From Lachnospiraceae bacterium (GTDB lineage: Bacteria; Bacillota; Clostridia; Lachnospirales; Lachnospiraceae), in assembly GCA_017427415.1 (NCBI GenBank), contig JAFRSU010000038.1, forward strand, positions 16,717-80,716: a DNA stretch of 64,000 nt, given 5' to 3'. Position 1 is the first letter of the stretch. The number at the start of each line of letters is the position of its first letter. The position numbers and the translations under genes are program-made. Below, piece by piece: positions 9,458 to 18,818 of this stretch. The notes below the pieces were generated by a model that saw only the letters and a list, made by a program, of their open reading frames with translations, had not been told where the DNA came from and searched no databases.

Positions 9458-9516
9458 GACTGCGCCATGCGTCGCGCAGACCGACTGTTAAACGCTGCTA
9501 AAGCAGCCTTTGACAT
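9458..9516. repeat. Dispersed hairpin repeat family C, copy 1 (tig-clpP spacer)
   Basis: GACTGCGCCATGCGTCGCGCAG followed by CCGACTGTTAAACGCTGCTAAAGCAGCCTTTGAC. It contains stems CTGCGC/GCGCAG and GCTGC/GCAGC. A related copy is at 60666-60723. It ends 3 nt from the tig stop, so it may act as a terminator or processing site. Confidence 0.7.
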
Positions 9517-9519
9517 CTT

Positions 9520-10806
9520 TTACTTCTCTACAGCTGCCTCACGGATAAGGTCTGCTGCCTTTCCTACTGCGATATTACGCTTCATGTTCTCAAGCTCTTT
9601 ACCTACGATAAGCTCTCTGATCTTGTCCTTCTCCATCTTGTACTGCTCTGCCATGGTGGTGAATTCCTGATCTACTTCCTCATCGCTGGTCTCGATCTTC
9701 TCAGCATCAACGATAGCTTCAAGAACAAGTCTTGCCTGAACTCTCTTTAATGCCTGAGGCTTTGTCTGATCTACAAACTGCTGTGCTGTCATACCGCTGT
9801 ACTTAAGATACTGCTCAAAAGGCATACCCTGGTACTGAAGTCTCTGTGCGAAATCCTCTACCATCTGACGTGCCTCATTCTCTACCATAGCATCCGGGAT
9901 GTCCATCTCCGATGTCTCGATAACCTTTGCAAGTACCTCGTCCTCTTTAGCCTGCTTTAATTCCTTTTCCTTGCTCTCTAACAGCTTCTTCTTGATATCC
10001 TCTTTGAACTCGGCAAGAGTATCAAACTCTGAGATCTCCTGTGCAAACTCGTCATCAGCCTCAGGAAGCTCCTTACGTGTGATGGCATTGATCTTACACT
10101 TGAATACTGCTGCCTTGCCCTTTAAGTTTTCTGCATGATACTGCTCGGGGAAGGTAACGTTGATCTCCTTCTCATCACCGATGTTCATACCGATGAGCTG
10201 CTCTTCGAAATTGTCGATAAATGTATGTGAACCGATCACAAGCTCTGCATTCTCAGCCTTGCCGCCCTCGAAAGGTACGCCGTCAACACTGCCCTCATAA
10301 TCAAGCTTGATGATATCCTTATCCTGAACAGGCTGGTCCTCGATAGTGATGCTTCTTGCATTCTGGTCTCTGTACTTCTCGATCTCAGCATCAACCTCTG
10401 CATCGGTAACCTCTGCCTCATGCTTTTCAACTTCTACGCCCTTGTAGGTGCCAAGCTTAACCTCAGGCTTAACTGCTACAACTGCTGTATAAATGAACTC
10501 TGAGCCCTTCTCGATCTTTACAAGGTCGATCTCGGGACGTGATACGATCTCCAATCCGCTCTGCTCAGCAGCATCTGCATATGTATCGTTAATGGCTATA
10601 TCAGCCGCATCCTCATAAAATACAGAAGGTCCGTACACCTTCTCGATAAGGGCAAGGGGTGCCTTACCTTTTCTGAATCCCTGTAACTGGATCTTATTCT
10701 TATTCTTCTGGTAAGCCTGATTGTATGCGTCTGTAAACTTCTCAGCCTCTACCTCGATAGTAAGCTTAAAACTGTTCTTTCCTAAATCCTCTGTCTTTAC
10801 GTTCAT
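9520..10806 (-). CDS. tig: Trigger factor (ribosome-associated chaperone and PPIase)
   Basis: 428 residues, the full family length. The N-terminal ribosome-binding domain carries GFRKGKAPLALIEKVYG. The FKBP-type PPIase domain spans about residues 150-250 (QDKDIIKLDYEGSVDGVPFEGG, FIDNFEEQLIGMNIGDEKEINVTFPEQYH). The helical SurA-like chaperone domain follows. It binds at the ribosome exit tunnel and holds nascent chains. First gene of the tig-clpP-clpX-engB cluster. Confidence 0.97.
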   Translation of the reverse strand: MNVKTEDLGKNSFKLTIEVEAEKFTDAYNQAYQKNKNKIQLQGFRKGKAPLALIEKVYGPSVFYEDAADIAINDTYADAAEQSGLEIVSRPEIDLVKIEKGSEFIYTAVVAVKPEVKLGTYKGVEVEKHEAEVTDAEVDAEIEKYRDQNARSITIEDQPVQDKDIIKLDYEGSVDGVPFEGGKAENAELVIGSHTFIDNFEEQLIGMNIGDEKEINVTFPEQYHAENLKGKAAVFKCKINAITRKELPEADDEFAQEISEFDTLAEFKEDIKKKLLESKEKELKQAKEDEVLAKVIETSEMDIPDAMVENEARQMVEDFAQRLQYQGMPFEQYLKYSGMTAQQFVDQTKPQALKRVQARLVLEAIVDAEKIETSDEEVDQEFTTMAEQYKMEKDKIRELIVGKELENMKRNIAVGKAADLIREAAVEK

Positions 10807-10931
10807 TGTCGTTCCTCCTAATTCTTATCCTGAAAAAGATATTCACAATCTTTAGAAGTATAGCATAGTTTCCCCAAAAACGCAAGAAAGATTTTTACCT
10901 CAAAAAAGCCTGCAAAATACCGAAAAAGAGC

Positions 10932-10976
10932 AAAAAAATTCCGTACCGAAAAGTTTACAACCATTCGATACGGAAC
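10932..10976 (-). terminator. Intrinsic terminator after the 11-12 kb membrane gene pair
   Basis: On the minus strand GTTCCGTATCGAA and TTCGGTACGGAA form a stem followed by TTTTTTTG. It lies downstream of the stop at 11010 and upstream of tig. Confidence 0.8.
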
Positions 10977-11009
10977 TATTATGGTTTATTAAGTTGTGAT
11001 CAGTAATAA

Positions 11010-11438
11010 TTACTGTCCCTGTCCTGCTGCAAGATGCTTCTCTACGAACTTGTCAACAAAACCGATACCGATGGTCTTCATCTTTAATGCCATAAGAGCA
11101 AGGATGAGGAAAAGGATGGTCTTGCAGAAAGAAATGATCGACCAGAGTGCATTGATGATCTGATTTAACTTGCTGAAGTTAATATTGCCATTAAATACTC
11201 CTGCCCAGTTGTTGATGATACCGAGAAGGTCGGGGATGATGTCAAGGATAGTGCTGCAAAGTGAGAAGCACAATGCAAGAACGAATGCCTTAACAACGGT
11301 AGCCTTAAGCCAGTCATTGCTTTCGAAGATAAGTACGAAGCCTACACCGATAAGAAGGGGTGTATAGCCTCCGTAAAGAGCCAAAAGGAAGATCATGGCT
11401 GCGTAAGCGCCGGCAGAAATACCAATCTTTGTTTTCAT
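11010..11438 (-). CDS. Small multi-pass membrane protein, function unknown
   Basis: 142 residues with about four hydrophobic segments (AYAAMIFLLALYGGYTPLLI, IGVGFVLIF, TVVKAFVLALCFSLCSTIL, TILFLILALMALKM) and a soluble C-terminal tail. I do not recognise a named family. It follows the zinc-ribbon membrane gene by 58 nt, so the two are likely one unit ended by the terminator at 10932-10976. Confidence 0.7.
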   Translation of the reverse strand: MKTKIGISAGAYAAMIFLLALYGGYTPLLIGVGFVLIFESNDWLKATVVKAFVLALCFSLCSTILDIIPDLLGIINNWAGVFNGNINFSKLNQIINALWSIISFCKTILFLILALMALKMKTIGIGFVDKFVEKHLAAGQGQ

Positions 11439-11496
11439 AATTCAGTCCTCCGATTTTAATACTTTATTCACTTATCCCTAACAGGGATCATGTGCA

Positions 11497-12246
11497 TTAC
11501 ATAAAGTTACCCATAGCTGTGCTGATCTTGAAATAGCAGAGATAAAGGATAGTCATGACAAGTGCTACGCACAGAACATAAATAACATACTTTATAAACA
11601 TTTTGTTAGCATTTACATTGCCGGAAAGTCTCTTTAACAGATCGATCTGCTGATAAATGATAATCATAGCGAAAATGATAAAGAAAAATACTGCAAAGTA
11701 AATGGAGATAAATGAGAACAGTGAGCCAACAAAAAGAATACATGTCGGTAAGCAAATATCTGCACACTGTGCTGCAAAAATCTTAGGGATATTGACTGCA
11801 TTGTTCTTGCTTAAAACATAAATCAATATCGATGAGATGAATCTCAGGACAACAAATACCACTGCTCCGAGAAGTCCGAAAAGGAAAGCGGGCAGGAATT
11901 TCATACCTGAAACATTTCCATCAAGGTTGATCATGGGAGCTTTACCTAAGAACATAAGTAAAAGCGTGATCCACATTAAGAAGCAGTAAGCGCCGGCAAG
12001 TATAAAGCCTGCTGTAGCAGAAATCTTGCCTGTAAACACTCCCTGACTGTTGGTTGCGGGATTTTTAAATGCTCCTACAAAAACATTTACAGCCTCACCG
12101 AATGCTCCTGAACCTGCTGCACCTGCAGCGCCGGGAGCTCCTGCCTGACCATTATTCTTGGGCGCAGGTGCTGCTGCAGCTGTATAACCGCATTCACAAA
12201 CGCCGTTAGGCGGAAGCATCTTTCCGCATGAAGGACAAAAAGCCAT
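11497..12246 (-). CDS. Zinc-ribbon multi-pass membrane protein (Yip1-like)
   Basis: 249 residues. An N-terminal zinc-ribbon knuckle (FCPSCGKMLPPNGVCECGY) is followed by a flexible Ala/Gly/Pro linker (about residues 22-48). About five membrane segments fill residues 80-245. The arrangement resembles Yip1-family proteins common in Clostridia; the physiological role is unknown. It is probably co-transcribed with the small membrane gene downstream. Confidence 0.7.
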   Translation of the reverse strand: MAFCPSCGKMLPPNGVCECGYTAAAAPAPKNNGQAGAPGAAGAAGSGAFGEAVNVFVGAFKNPATNSQGVFTGKISATAGFILAGAYCFLMWITLLLMFLGKAPMINLDGNVSGMKFLPAFLFGLLGAVVFVVLRFISSILIYVLSKNNAVNIPKIFAAQCADICLPTCILFVGSLFSFISIYFAVFFFIIFAMIIIYQQIDLLKRLSGNVNANKMFIKYVIYVLCVALVMTILYLCYFKISTAMGNFM

Positions 12247-12390
12247 TGTAAACCCTCCTGTAAAATTTCAATTTTTTAAAACCATAAAACAATTGCGAGT
12301 ATATTATAGCATATTACGAAAAAAAGTAAAACAATTTTTTATATTTATTTAAAAATTATTAAATCTGGCAAATCTTATTTTGACATTTCA

Positions 12391-14304
12391 CTATAAAAGC
12401 CGGGCTTCCTTTAAAAATCTCGAAGGCTCCCTCTTCTTACCGAACCTGTCATCGGCATGGAGCACAAACAGGCGGTTCTTCGCACGGGTAAGCGCCACAT
12501 AGAACATCCTGCGCTCCTCCTCTATCTCTGCACTTGTCGCGGCCTGCCAGTATGGAGTATAATCCTCACTCGCATCTATCACGAATACCGTATCAAACTC
12601 CATCCCCTTGGCCGAATGAAAGGTGAGCAGCCCCACGCCTGTCTCCTTCTCTTTTTTTTCGGATGACCTGCGGCGAAGAGCCTCCGTGTATTCTTCTATA
12701 TGCTTCTTCCAGTCGGCATACGTGGAAAACTCCGCCGCCGATGCATCAAGTTCGTTTAGTATGTCAAACAGTCCGTCAGCATCAAGCAAACGTTCCTCGG
12801 CATACTTTTTTAAGAAACCGTCATACCCTACGGCCTTACGGATATAATTGACCGCTGCCTTCGGAGGCAGCTTAGAAAGCATGGCAAGGTCGTACTTTAA
12901 TTTATCAAGCCTCTCCCTGACATAGGCTTTGTCTGCATTTTCCCTGTACAGAGTTTCAAACGAAAGGTCAGCACGGCGCAGGGATTCACGGCGTATATAT
13001 CGTGTGGGCCGGTTTGCTATCTGCAGAAAAAGGTCACGCCATGTTCCACTGACAGACACGGACAACTGATTTCCAACACCTCCGTCTGTGTTTCCGTTGA
13101 TTGCAGCCAGCTCCATATATGCAAAGATATTCTTTGCCACCCAGTGATCGTATATATTTGATACCGTATCCCTTATCACAAACTTTATATTCCGTTCTTT
13201 GAGCTTACTCACTAAAAGTCCCGGCTGGGTATTTACACGGTAGAGTACTGCTATCTCAGAAGGATCGATACCGCGGGCTATAAGGTTTTCGATCATATTG
13301 ACTGCATACGAGAACTCCTTTGCCACATCCTGAAAGTCCCTGTATATCACGGTGTCGGTCTTAAAAAGCCCCTTAAGCAGCCCGCCCCTTCCGGATTTAA
13401 GCTCCTTTTTAAACCTCTTTTTATTATGAGCTATAAGACGCGACGAGCATTCCACTATCTCCGGAGAACATCTGTAATTTACTCCCAGCGTTATCCGCTC
13501 GTATCCGGGCACCTTTTTATAGTCCTTTTCAAAGTCAAACATCATCTCAGGACTTGCCCCGCGGAAGGCATATATGCTCTGGTCGTCATCCCCGACTACA
13601 AATATGTTCTTTTTCGACTCTGATAAAAGCTTGATCAGTTCATACTGCAAAGGACTGATATCCTGGAATTCATCTATAAGAATGTATTCATAGAGTTCCT
13701 GCCAATACTTCAGTACCTCCGGATGCTCCTTAAAAAGCCTTAAGCACAGAAGCATCATATCATCAAAATCCAGCTTCTTTTCCGCACGGAGTGTCCTTTC
13801 AAACTCCGTATAGATCTCCTCGAACTTACTCTTATCCGTGATGACGCTCCGACTCTTTATTTTTTTAAGGTCCCCTCCGCTGTTTTTAATGCGCCCTATC
13901 TCATTTGAGAGCGCCAAAATAAGATCACCGTCTATAGTATTCTCCGCCCCTGCTTTTTGTGCGGCATCCCTTATAAACCGTGTTCTTTCATCTTCAGTTA
14001 AAATATTGGAAGAATCGTAGCGATATGCGTACCTGATTATCTTAAAAAACAGAGCATGGAAGGTACCGAAGGCGACTCCCTGCTCCCCGCCTGTAAGAAC
14101 CCTGTATCTTTCCTTCATTTCTTCGGCGGCAGCACGTGTAAAAGTGATGACCAGGATCTTTTCCGGAGGAACTTTGTATTCCTCCGTAAGATTCCTTATA
14201 CGGTTTGCTATAACCGTGGTCTTTCCTGAACCGGGGCCTGCAAGTATCATGCAGGGCCCCGAAAAATGCCTGATAGCTAAAGATTGATCTTTGTTAAAAT
14301 TCAT
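12391..14304 (-). CDS. UvrD/PcrA-family ATP-dependent DNA helicase (SF1)
   Basis: 637 residues. SF1A motifs occur in order: motif I ILAGPGSGKTTVIANRI, motif Ia VITFTRAAAEEMKER, motif II LIDEFQDISPLQ, motif III VVGDDDQSIYAFRGA, motif IV LGVNYRC, motif V LLTFHSAKGMEFDTVFVID and motif VI RRMFYVALTRAKNRLFV. It should translocate 3'-5' in repair or replication-conflict processing. It is shorter than PcrA (about 740), so it is likely the compact Clostridia UvrD paralogue. It begins 17 nt after gltX. Confidence 0.93.
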   Translation of the reverse strand: MNFNKDQSLAIRHFSGPCMILAGPGSGKTTVIANRIRNLTEEYKVPPEKILVITFTRAAAEEMKERYRVLTGGEQGVAFGTFHALFFKIIRYAYRYDSSNILTEDERTRFIRDAAQKAGAENTIDGDLILALSNEIGRIKNSGGDLKKIKSRSVITDKSKFEEIYTEFERTLRAEKKLDFDDMMLLCLRLFKEHPEVLKYWQELYEYILIDEFQDISPLQYELIKLLSESKKNIFVVGDDDQSIYAFRGASPEMMFDFEKDYKKVPGYERITLGVNYRCSPEIVECSSRLIAHNKKRFKKELKSGRGGLLKGLFKTDTVIYRDFQDVAKEFSYAVNMIENLIARGIDPSEIAVLYRVNTQPGLLVSKLKERNIKFVIRDTVSNIYDHWVAKNIFAYMELAAINGNTDGGVGNQLSVSVSGTWRDLFLQIANRPTRYIRRESLRRADLSFETLYRENADKAYVRERLDKLKYDLAMLSKLPPKAAVNYIRKAVGYDGFLKKYAEERLLDADGLFDILNELDASAAEFSTYADWKKHIEEYTEALRRRSSEKKEKETGVGLLTFHSAKGMEFDTVFVIDASEDYTPYWQAATSAEIEEERRMFYVALTRAKNRLFVLHADDRFGKKREPSRFLKEARLL

Positions 14305-14321
14305 CTACGGGCTTTCTCTCC

Positions 14322-15773
14322 TTAATTCTCAAGAAGGGAAATACCCTTACGTATTCTTTTAAGCGACTCGTCCTTACCCAGGATCTCCATGATCTCGTAA
14401 GCACCGCCGGGTGTCATCTGCTTACCCGATACTGCGGTTCTTAAGGGCCAGAGTGCTATGCCGTTCTTGATCTGCTTCTCCTCCACATAACTTTGTACCA
14501 GTGCCTGGATACCGTCTATGGTGAAGTCATCAAGTGCCTCTAACCTCGGCAGAAGATCCTTTAGAGACTCGAGCGAATTCTCCGAATTCGTCTTCATCTT
14601 CTTGTGGGTATACATCTCTATGTCGTACTCGGGCAGCTCCTCGAAGAAATCGATCTTCTCGGCGATGTCACACAAAGTCTCGATACGTGTCTTTACCAGA
14701 TCGGCTATCTTTTTCTTGTCATAAGGCTTAGTGATCACCTTATCGATATAAGGAAGTGCCAGCTTGTAGTACTTCTCGTTGTCCATGGCCTTTAAGTACT
14801 CACCGTTCATCCAGCGGAGCTTCACCATGTCAAATACCGAAGGAGCCTTGTTGATGTGAGTGTAATCAAAAAGCTCTATAAGCTCATCCAGTGAGAATAT
14901 CTCGCGGTTATCCGGGCCGCTCCAGCCAAGGAGTGCTACGAAATTCACTATCGCCTCTGCCACAAAGCCCTGCTCGATGAGGTCCTCAAACGAAGAATGT
15001 CCGCTGCGCTTTGATAACTTCTGATGCTCCTCGTTGGTGATGAGCGGAAGATGTACATATGTGGGCTCCTCCCAGCCGAATGCCTTATACAGCCTCGTAT
15101 ACTTGGGAGTGGATGTGATATACTCGTTGCCTCTTACTACATGGCTTATCTTCATCAGATGGTCATCCACTACGTTAGCAAAATTGTATGTAGGGAATCC
15201 GTCCGACTTGATAAGTATCTGGTCGTCCATCTCGGAGTTGTTGATCGTAACCTCTCCGTAGTTGGCATCGGTAAATGTCGTAGTTCCCTCTCTCGGTATG
15301 TTCTGCCTTATAACGAAGGGCTCACCGGCTGCAAGCTTTGCCTCAACCTCCTCTTTTGAAAGGCTTAAGCAGTGCTTATCATAATGAGTGATGGTCTCGC
15401 CGTTCACCTCTGTTTTTAATGTCTCAAGTCTCTCCTTTGTACAGAAGCAGTAATAAGCATCTCCCTGCTCTACAAGCTTTTTCGCATACTCCATATAGAG
15501 TCCCGATTTTACTCTCTCGCTCTGTACATAAGGACCGTAGCCCTTATCCTTATCCGGGCCCTCATCATGTATGATGCCGGCCTCGGCAAGTGTCTTGTAA
15601 ATGATATCCACGGACCCCTCTACCAGTCTGCCCTGGTCGGTGTCCTCTATTCTTAATATAAAATCCCCGCCCGCATGTTTTGCGATCAAAAACTCATACA
15701 GAGCGGTACGGAGATTTCCGACATGCATCTTTCCCGTAGGGGAAGGAGCATATCTGCTTCGTACTCTGTCCAT
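14322..15773 (-). CDS. gltX: Glutamate--tRNA ligase
   Basis: 483 residues, class I aminoacyl-tRNA synthetase. The HIGH-like signature is in RYAPSPTGKMHVGNLRTALYEF and the KMSKS-like loop is KLSKRSGHSS. DTDQGRLVEGSVDII and FPTYNFANVVDDHLMKISHVVRGNEY are characteristic of GluRS. It charges tRNA-Glu, and perhaps tRNA-Gln if an amidotransferase exists elsewhere. It lies between a lipoprotein gene and the helicase with short gaps. Confidence 0.97.
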   Translation of the reverse strand: MDRVRSRYAPSPTGKMHVGNLRTALYEFLIAKHAGGDFILRIEDTDQGRLVEGSVDIIYKTLAEAGIIHDEGPDKDKGYGPYVQSERVKSGLYMEYAKKLVEQGDAYYCFCTKERLETLKTEVNGETITHYDKHCLSLSKEEVEAKLAAGEPFVIRQNIPREGTTTFTDANYGEVTINNSEMDDQILIKSDGFPTYNFANVVDDHLMKISHVVRGNEYITSTPKYTRLYKAFGWEEPTYVHLPLITNEEHQKLSKRSGHSSFEDLIEQGFVAEAIVNFVALLGWSGPDNREIFSLDELIELFDYTHINKAPSVFDMVKLRWMNGEYLKAMDNEKYYKLALPYIDKVITKPYDKKKIADLVKTRIETLCDIAEKIDFFEELPEYDIEMYTHKKMKTNSENSLESLKDLLPRLEALDDFTIDGIQALVQSYVEEKQIKNGIALWPLRTAVSGKQMTPGGAYEIMEILGKDESLKRIRKGISLLEN

Positions 15774-15789
15774 TTCTTTTTACTCCTTA

Positions 15790-16152
15790 TCAATTCTTCT
15801 CAAATATAAGTGTCATGCCGATATCGAAAATATCGATGCTGATGGTATTGCCGCTGATGGTGCCGACGGAAGGTTCCTCTTCAAGTGTGATGGTAACCTG
15901 GCTGCCTTCACTCTTCCAAGAGCCTTCATATTTTTTGCCGTCAAGTACTACATCACATGCACCTGCCTGCTTTAACTCAAGGCTTGCTCCATTGACAAAA
16001 GCTTCGTTTACATTCACGGTAATATCGCCCACCGTTGCTGTCTTGCATACGTAACTGCCGCAGTTAGGATCGGTGCTGCATGCACACAGTGACATGGTAA
16101 GTACCAGTGCCATAACGATACATAAAGCTTTTCTGATATATTTTCTCATCAT
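15790..16152 (-). CDS. Small lipoprotein, function unknown
   Basis: 120 residues from MMRKYIRKAL, placed by an AGGAGA site five bases upstream. An upstream in-frame ATG at 16218 would run through a dispersed repeat and is unlikely. A lipobox (SLCAC) ends the signal. The mature part is a small beta-rich domain (YEGSWKSEGSQVTITLEEEPSVGTISGNTISI) of the kind found as short Clostridia lipoproteins. Role unknown. Confidence 0.7.
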   Translation of the reverse strand: MMRKYIRKALCIVMALVLTMSLCACSTDPNCGSYVCKTATVGDITVNVNEAFVNGASLELKQAGACDVVLDGKKYEGSWKSEGSQVTITLEEEPSVGTISGNTISIDIFDIGMTLIFEKN

Positions 16153-16177
16153 TTTTTCTCCTGTATTGGATTTTTTA

Positions 16178-16229
16178 CACCTCATCAGTCGCTTCGCGAC
16201 AGCTTCCCTTCCACTCAAAGGGAAGCCTT
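16178..16229. repeat. Dispersed repeat family R, copy 2 (short form)
   Basis: CACCTCATCAGTCGCTTCGCGACAGCTTCCCTTCCACTCAAAGGGAAGCCTT. It holds GTCGC/GCGAC and AAGGGAAG-type stems. It fills the spacer between the HerA-like gene and the lipoprotein gene. Confidence 0.85.
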
Positions 16230-16247
16230 GACAGGTTTTATACTATG

Positions 16248-17996
16248 TTATTTGGCAAATAACGTTCCGATGATACCGCGGCCTAAGGATGCGCCTACAT
16301 TTCCGCCGAGCTTCTTGCCGAATTTTCCGAACTGTGAGCCTAAGCTGTTACCGATCTCACGTCCGATGGTGCCTGTAGCTGCCGAAGCAGTGCCCTTTAT
16401 CGCCTGCCTAACCGCACGGTCCTTTCTGTCCTTCTGCTTCTGTTGTTCCTTGAGCAGTTTCTCCTGTGCCTTTTGCTGTTCCTTAAAGGCCTTTTCCTGA
16501 GCCTTTAACTGCTCTTTATAGTATCTTTCGTCAAGCCTTGCCTGTTCCCTGGCAGCACGTTCGTCTGCTCTTTGCTGTTCACGCGCCTGACGTTCCTCTT
16601 CTTTTGCGGCAAGAGCTGCTTCTTTTTCAGCCTGCTTACGGGCAAGCTCTTCTTCCTTTAATCTCTGCTGTTCGGCATATGCTGCCTCTGCTGCTTCCTG
16701 CTGTTCGATGTTAAGCCTCTGGAAGAACTCATATGCAGAATCCCTGTCATAGGTATCCGAATACTTCATAAACAATGTGCAGGCATTGATCTGTCTGTCA
16801 CGTTCACCGTCATCTATCATGCCCATGTAGCTCTGCGGAGGAAGTATCTTCGCACGCTTAACTATGGTAGGGATACCCTTTTCATCAAGTACCGATACAA
16901 GTGCTTCACCGGTACCGAGCTCCTGAAGTGTGGTATATGTATCGAACTCGGGGTTTTCCCTGAAGGATGAAGCTGCTGCCTTTAAGCCCTTCTGGTCTGC
17001 AGGGGTATATGCACGGAGTGCATGCTGTACCTTGTTTCCCAACTGTGCGAGCACACCGTCCGGGATATCCTTCGGATTCTGGGTGATAAAGTAGATGCCG
17101 ACACCCTTCGAACGGATAAGCTTTACTACCTGTTCTATCTTTTCAAGCAGTGCCTTTGATGCCGAATTAAACAGCATATGTGCTTCATCAAAGAAGAATA
17201 CCATACGGGGCCTGTCCAAATCTCCTACCTCGGGCAGCATCTCATACAGCTCGGACATCAGCCAGAGAAGGAATGTCGAATACATCTTGGGATGAAGGAT
17301 AAGCTTCTGGCAGTCAAGTATCTGGATCATACCCTTGCCGTTGTAATCGGTAGCCAGCCAGTCACGGATATTGAGTGCGGGTTCGCCTACAAAGCCTTCG
17401 CCGCCTTCGGTCTCAAGAGCTATAACAGCTCTCATGATGGCTGCGATACTTGTGGCCGACATGTTACCGTACTGCCTGCTGTAATCCCTCGCATGTTCGC
17501 TTACAAACTGGAGCATGGAACGAAGGTCCTTGGTATCTATAAGAAGTAAGCCTTCATCATCAGCTATCTTGAATATAACAGTCAGGATATCTGTCTGTGT
17601 ATCATTAAGGTCAAGGATACGTGCCAAAAGAAGCGGTCCCATCTCGGATACCGTAGTTCTAAGCGGCATGCCCTTTTCAGCATATACATCCCAGTAGTTT
17701 GAAGGGAAGCCCTTAAAGTTGAAACCGCGTTCAAAAAGGCCCATCTTCTGTACTCTTTCCATAGCGCTGCCGGATTCCACACCCGGTGTACACATACCGG
17801 AAAGGTCGCCCTTTACGTCTGCCAAAAATACAGGTACTCCTATGTCACTGAATGATTCGGCCATAACCTTTAATGTAACAGTCTTACCTGTACCTGTAGC
17901 TCCCGCTATAAGTCCGTGACGATTAGCCATCTTAGGATATATATAGATATCTTCTTCTCCCGATTTTCCGATCAGGATCTTTCCATCGTAAAACAT
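16248..17996 (-). CDS. HerA-like helicase C-terminal domain ATPase (DUF853 family)
   Basis: 582 residues. Walker A is in LIAGATGTGKTVTLKVMAES and Walker B in RMVFFFDEAHMLFNSAS. KSKGVGIYFITQNPKDIPD-like text (LIRSKGVGIYFITQNPKD) and VQHALRAYTPADQKGLKAA match the DUF853/HerA-like family of hexameric FtsK-HerA ATPases. A long charged helical stretch (about residues 430-530, rich in KEEQQRA) is likely a coiled coil, followed by a Gly-rich tail. No NurA-type nuclease is adjacent, so its DNA substrate and partner are unknown. Confidence 0.88.
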   Translation of the reverse strand: MFYDGKILIGKSGEEDIYIYPKMANRHGLIAGATGTGKTVTLKVMAESFSDIGVPVFLADVKGDLSGMCTPGVESGSAMERVQKMGLFERGFNFKGFPSNYWDVYAEKGMPLRTTVSEMGPLLLARILDLNDTQTDILTVIFKIADDEGLLLIDTKDLRSMLQFVSEHARDYSRQYGNMSATSIAAIMRAVIALETEGGEGFVGEPALNIRDWLATDYNGKGMIQILDCQKLILHPKMYSTFLLWLMSELYEMLPEVGDLDRPRMVFFFDEAHMLFNSASKALLEKIEQVVKLIRSKGVGIYFITQNPKDIPDGVLAQLGNKVQHALRAYTPADQKGLKAAASSFRENPEFDTYTTLQELGTGEALVSVLDEKGIPTIVKRAKILPPQSYMGMIDDGERDRQINACTLFMKYSDTYDRDSAYEFFQRLNIEQQEAAEAAYAEQQRLKEEELARKQAEKEAALAAKEEERQAREQQRADERAAREQARLDERYYKEQLKAQEKAFKEQQKAQEKLLKEQQKQKDRKDRAVRQAIKGTASAATGTIGREIGNSLGSQFGKFGKKLGGNVGASLGRGIIGTLFAK

Positions 17997-18087
17997 AGTA
18001 TACCTCCGATTTATATATTAGCCTTCTCCAAAAAAGCCTATAATCATATATAGTTTACTCCAAACCCTGTAATAAATCAAGGATTTA

Positions 18088-18381
18088 TTACATTCCCTCA
18101 TAATGTGTCCACATACGGGCTATAAGTACAGTCCCGTCATATATAGTCCCGTTATATTCTGTCTTTTCCCGTGATACTGTGTATACCAGTCTGTGCTGAA
18201 TATTAATACGCCTTGAATAAAACCCGCTTAAATTCCCGACCAATGCTTCATATGGCGGAGGATTTTTAAACGGATCTTCCTGAAGGATATTTAGCAGATC
18301 TTTGGTCTTCTTTTCCAACCCGGCAACTTTTAAATTCTTTTTATCTTTATCTGCCTGTTTGCTAAATCGGATAATAAACAT
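18088..18381 (-). CDS. Txe/YoeB family ribosome-dependent mRNA interferase toxin
   Basis: 97 residues from MFIIRFSKQADKDKKNLK. It has the RelE/YoeB fold order: basic N-terminal helices, then GFYSRRINIQHRLVYTV, and the C-terminal ARMWTHYEGM with the conserved His-Tyr pair used for cleavage. It begins immediately after the antitoxin stop; a GAGGAG ribosome site inside the last antitoxin codons favours the ATG at 18381 over one at 18396. The product should cleave mRNA on the ribosome when the antitoxin is degraded. Confidence 0.9.
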   Translation of the reverse strand: MFIIRFSKQADKDKKNLKVAGLEKKTKDLLNILQEDPFKNPPPYEALVGNLSGFYSRRINIQHRLVYTVSREKTEYNGTIYDGTVLIARMWTHYEGM

Positions 18382-18382
18382 T

Positions 18383-18634
18383 TTACCACTCCTCATCCTT
18401 ATTATATACCTTTCCGGTGTTTAATTCCGACTTACTTTGTATAATGCTGTCGGTTAAACCCGGTACAGAGTTAAGGTACAAGGTTTCCTGAATAGCATTC
18501 CAGTCATCTTCAGAAATAAGAACTCCGTTCTTCCCTCTGCTGTTGGTAAGAATGATCGGTTGAGAGTTATGATTAACATCCGCTAAAAGTTGATATAGGT
18601 TGCCTCTGGCTTGTGTAATGCTGATAGATGTCAT
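18383..18634 (-). CDS. Phd/YefM family antitoxin
   Basis: 83 residues. The YefM/Phd start ISITQARGNLYQLLADVN gives the DNA-binding dimer, then PIILTNSRGKNGVLISEDDWNAIQETLYL; the acidic C-terminal half neutralises the toxin. The antitoxin-first order and the one-base gap to the toxin are typical. Autoregulation is expected through the palindromes at 18739-18756. Confidence 0.9.
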   Translation of the reverse strand: MTSISITQARGNLYQLLADVNHNSQPIILTNSRGKNGVLISEDDWNAIQETLYLNSVPGLTDSIIQSKSELNTGKVYNKDEEW

Positions 18635-18731
18635 TATTCTCCACCTCCGTTTTTTATTAAAATCAATTTCACCTTAAAAACCCTTTCGACGTTTCTTCGG
18701 TAATAAGATGATACTTTGCATCTCATTTTAT

Positions 18732-18760
18732 ATTATAGCGTACGTTATCGCGTACGTCAA
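18732..18760 (-). promoter_or_regulatory. Toxin-antitoxin promoter with paired CGTACG operator hexamers
   Basis: On the minus strand TTGACG, 17-nt spacer, TATAAT. Two CGTACG palindromes (18739-18744 and 18751-18756) lie in the spacer with centres 12 bp apart. This resembles YefM operators, which use paired TGTACA hexamers. Confidence 0.82.
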
Positions 18761-18780
18761 TGAAATTTTATAATATATGT

Positions 18781-18813
18781 AAAAAAATCAGGTACCATTA
18801 TACAGGTACCTGA
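18781..18813 (-). terminator. Intrinsic terminator after the 18819 membrane gene
   Basis: Stem TCAGGTACC/GGTACCTGA followed on the minus strand by TTTTTTT. The GTCAGGTACC core recurs in the terminator at 19636-19677. Confidence 0.85.
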
Positions 18814-18818
18814 ATTAC

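Noticed and set aside
16153..16218. Longer start for the 120-residue lipoprotein
   Set aside because: The extension is a translation of a family R repeat and would hide the signal peptide; the internal ATG has a proper ribosome site.
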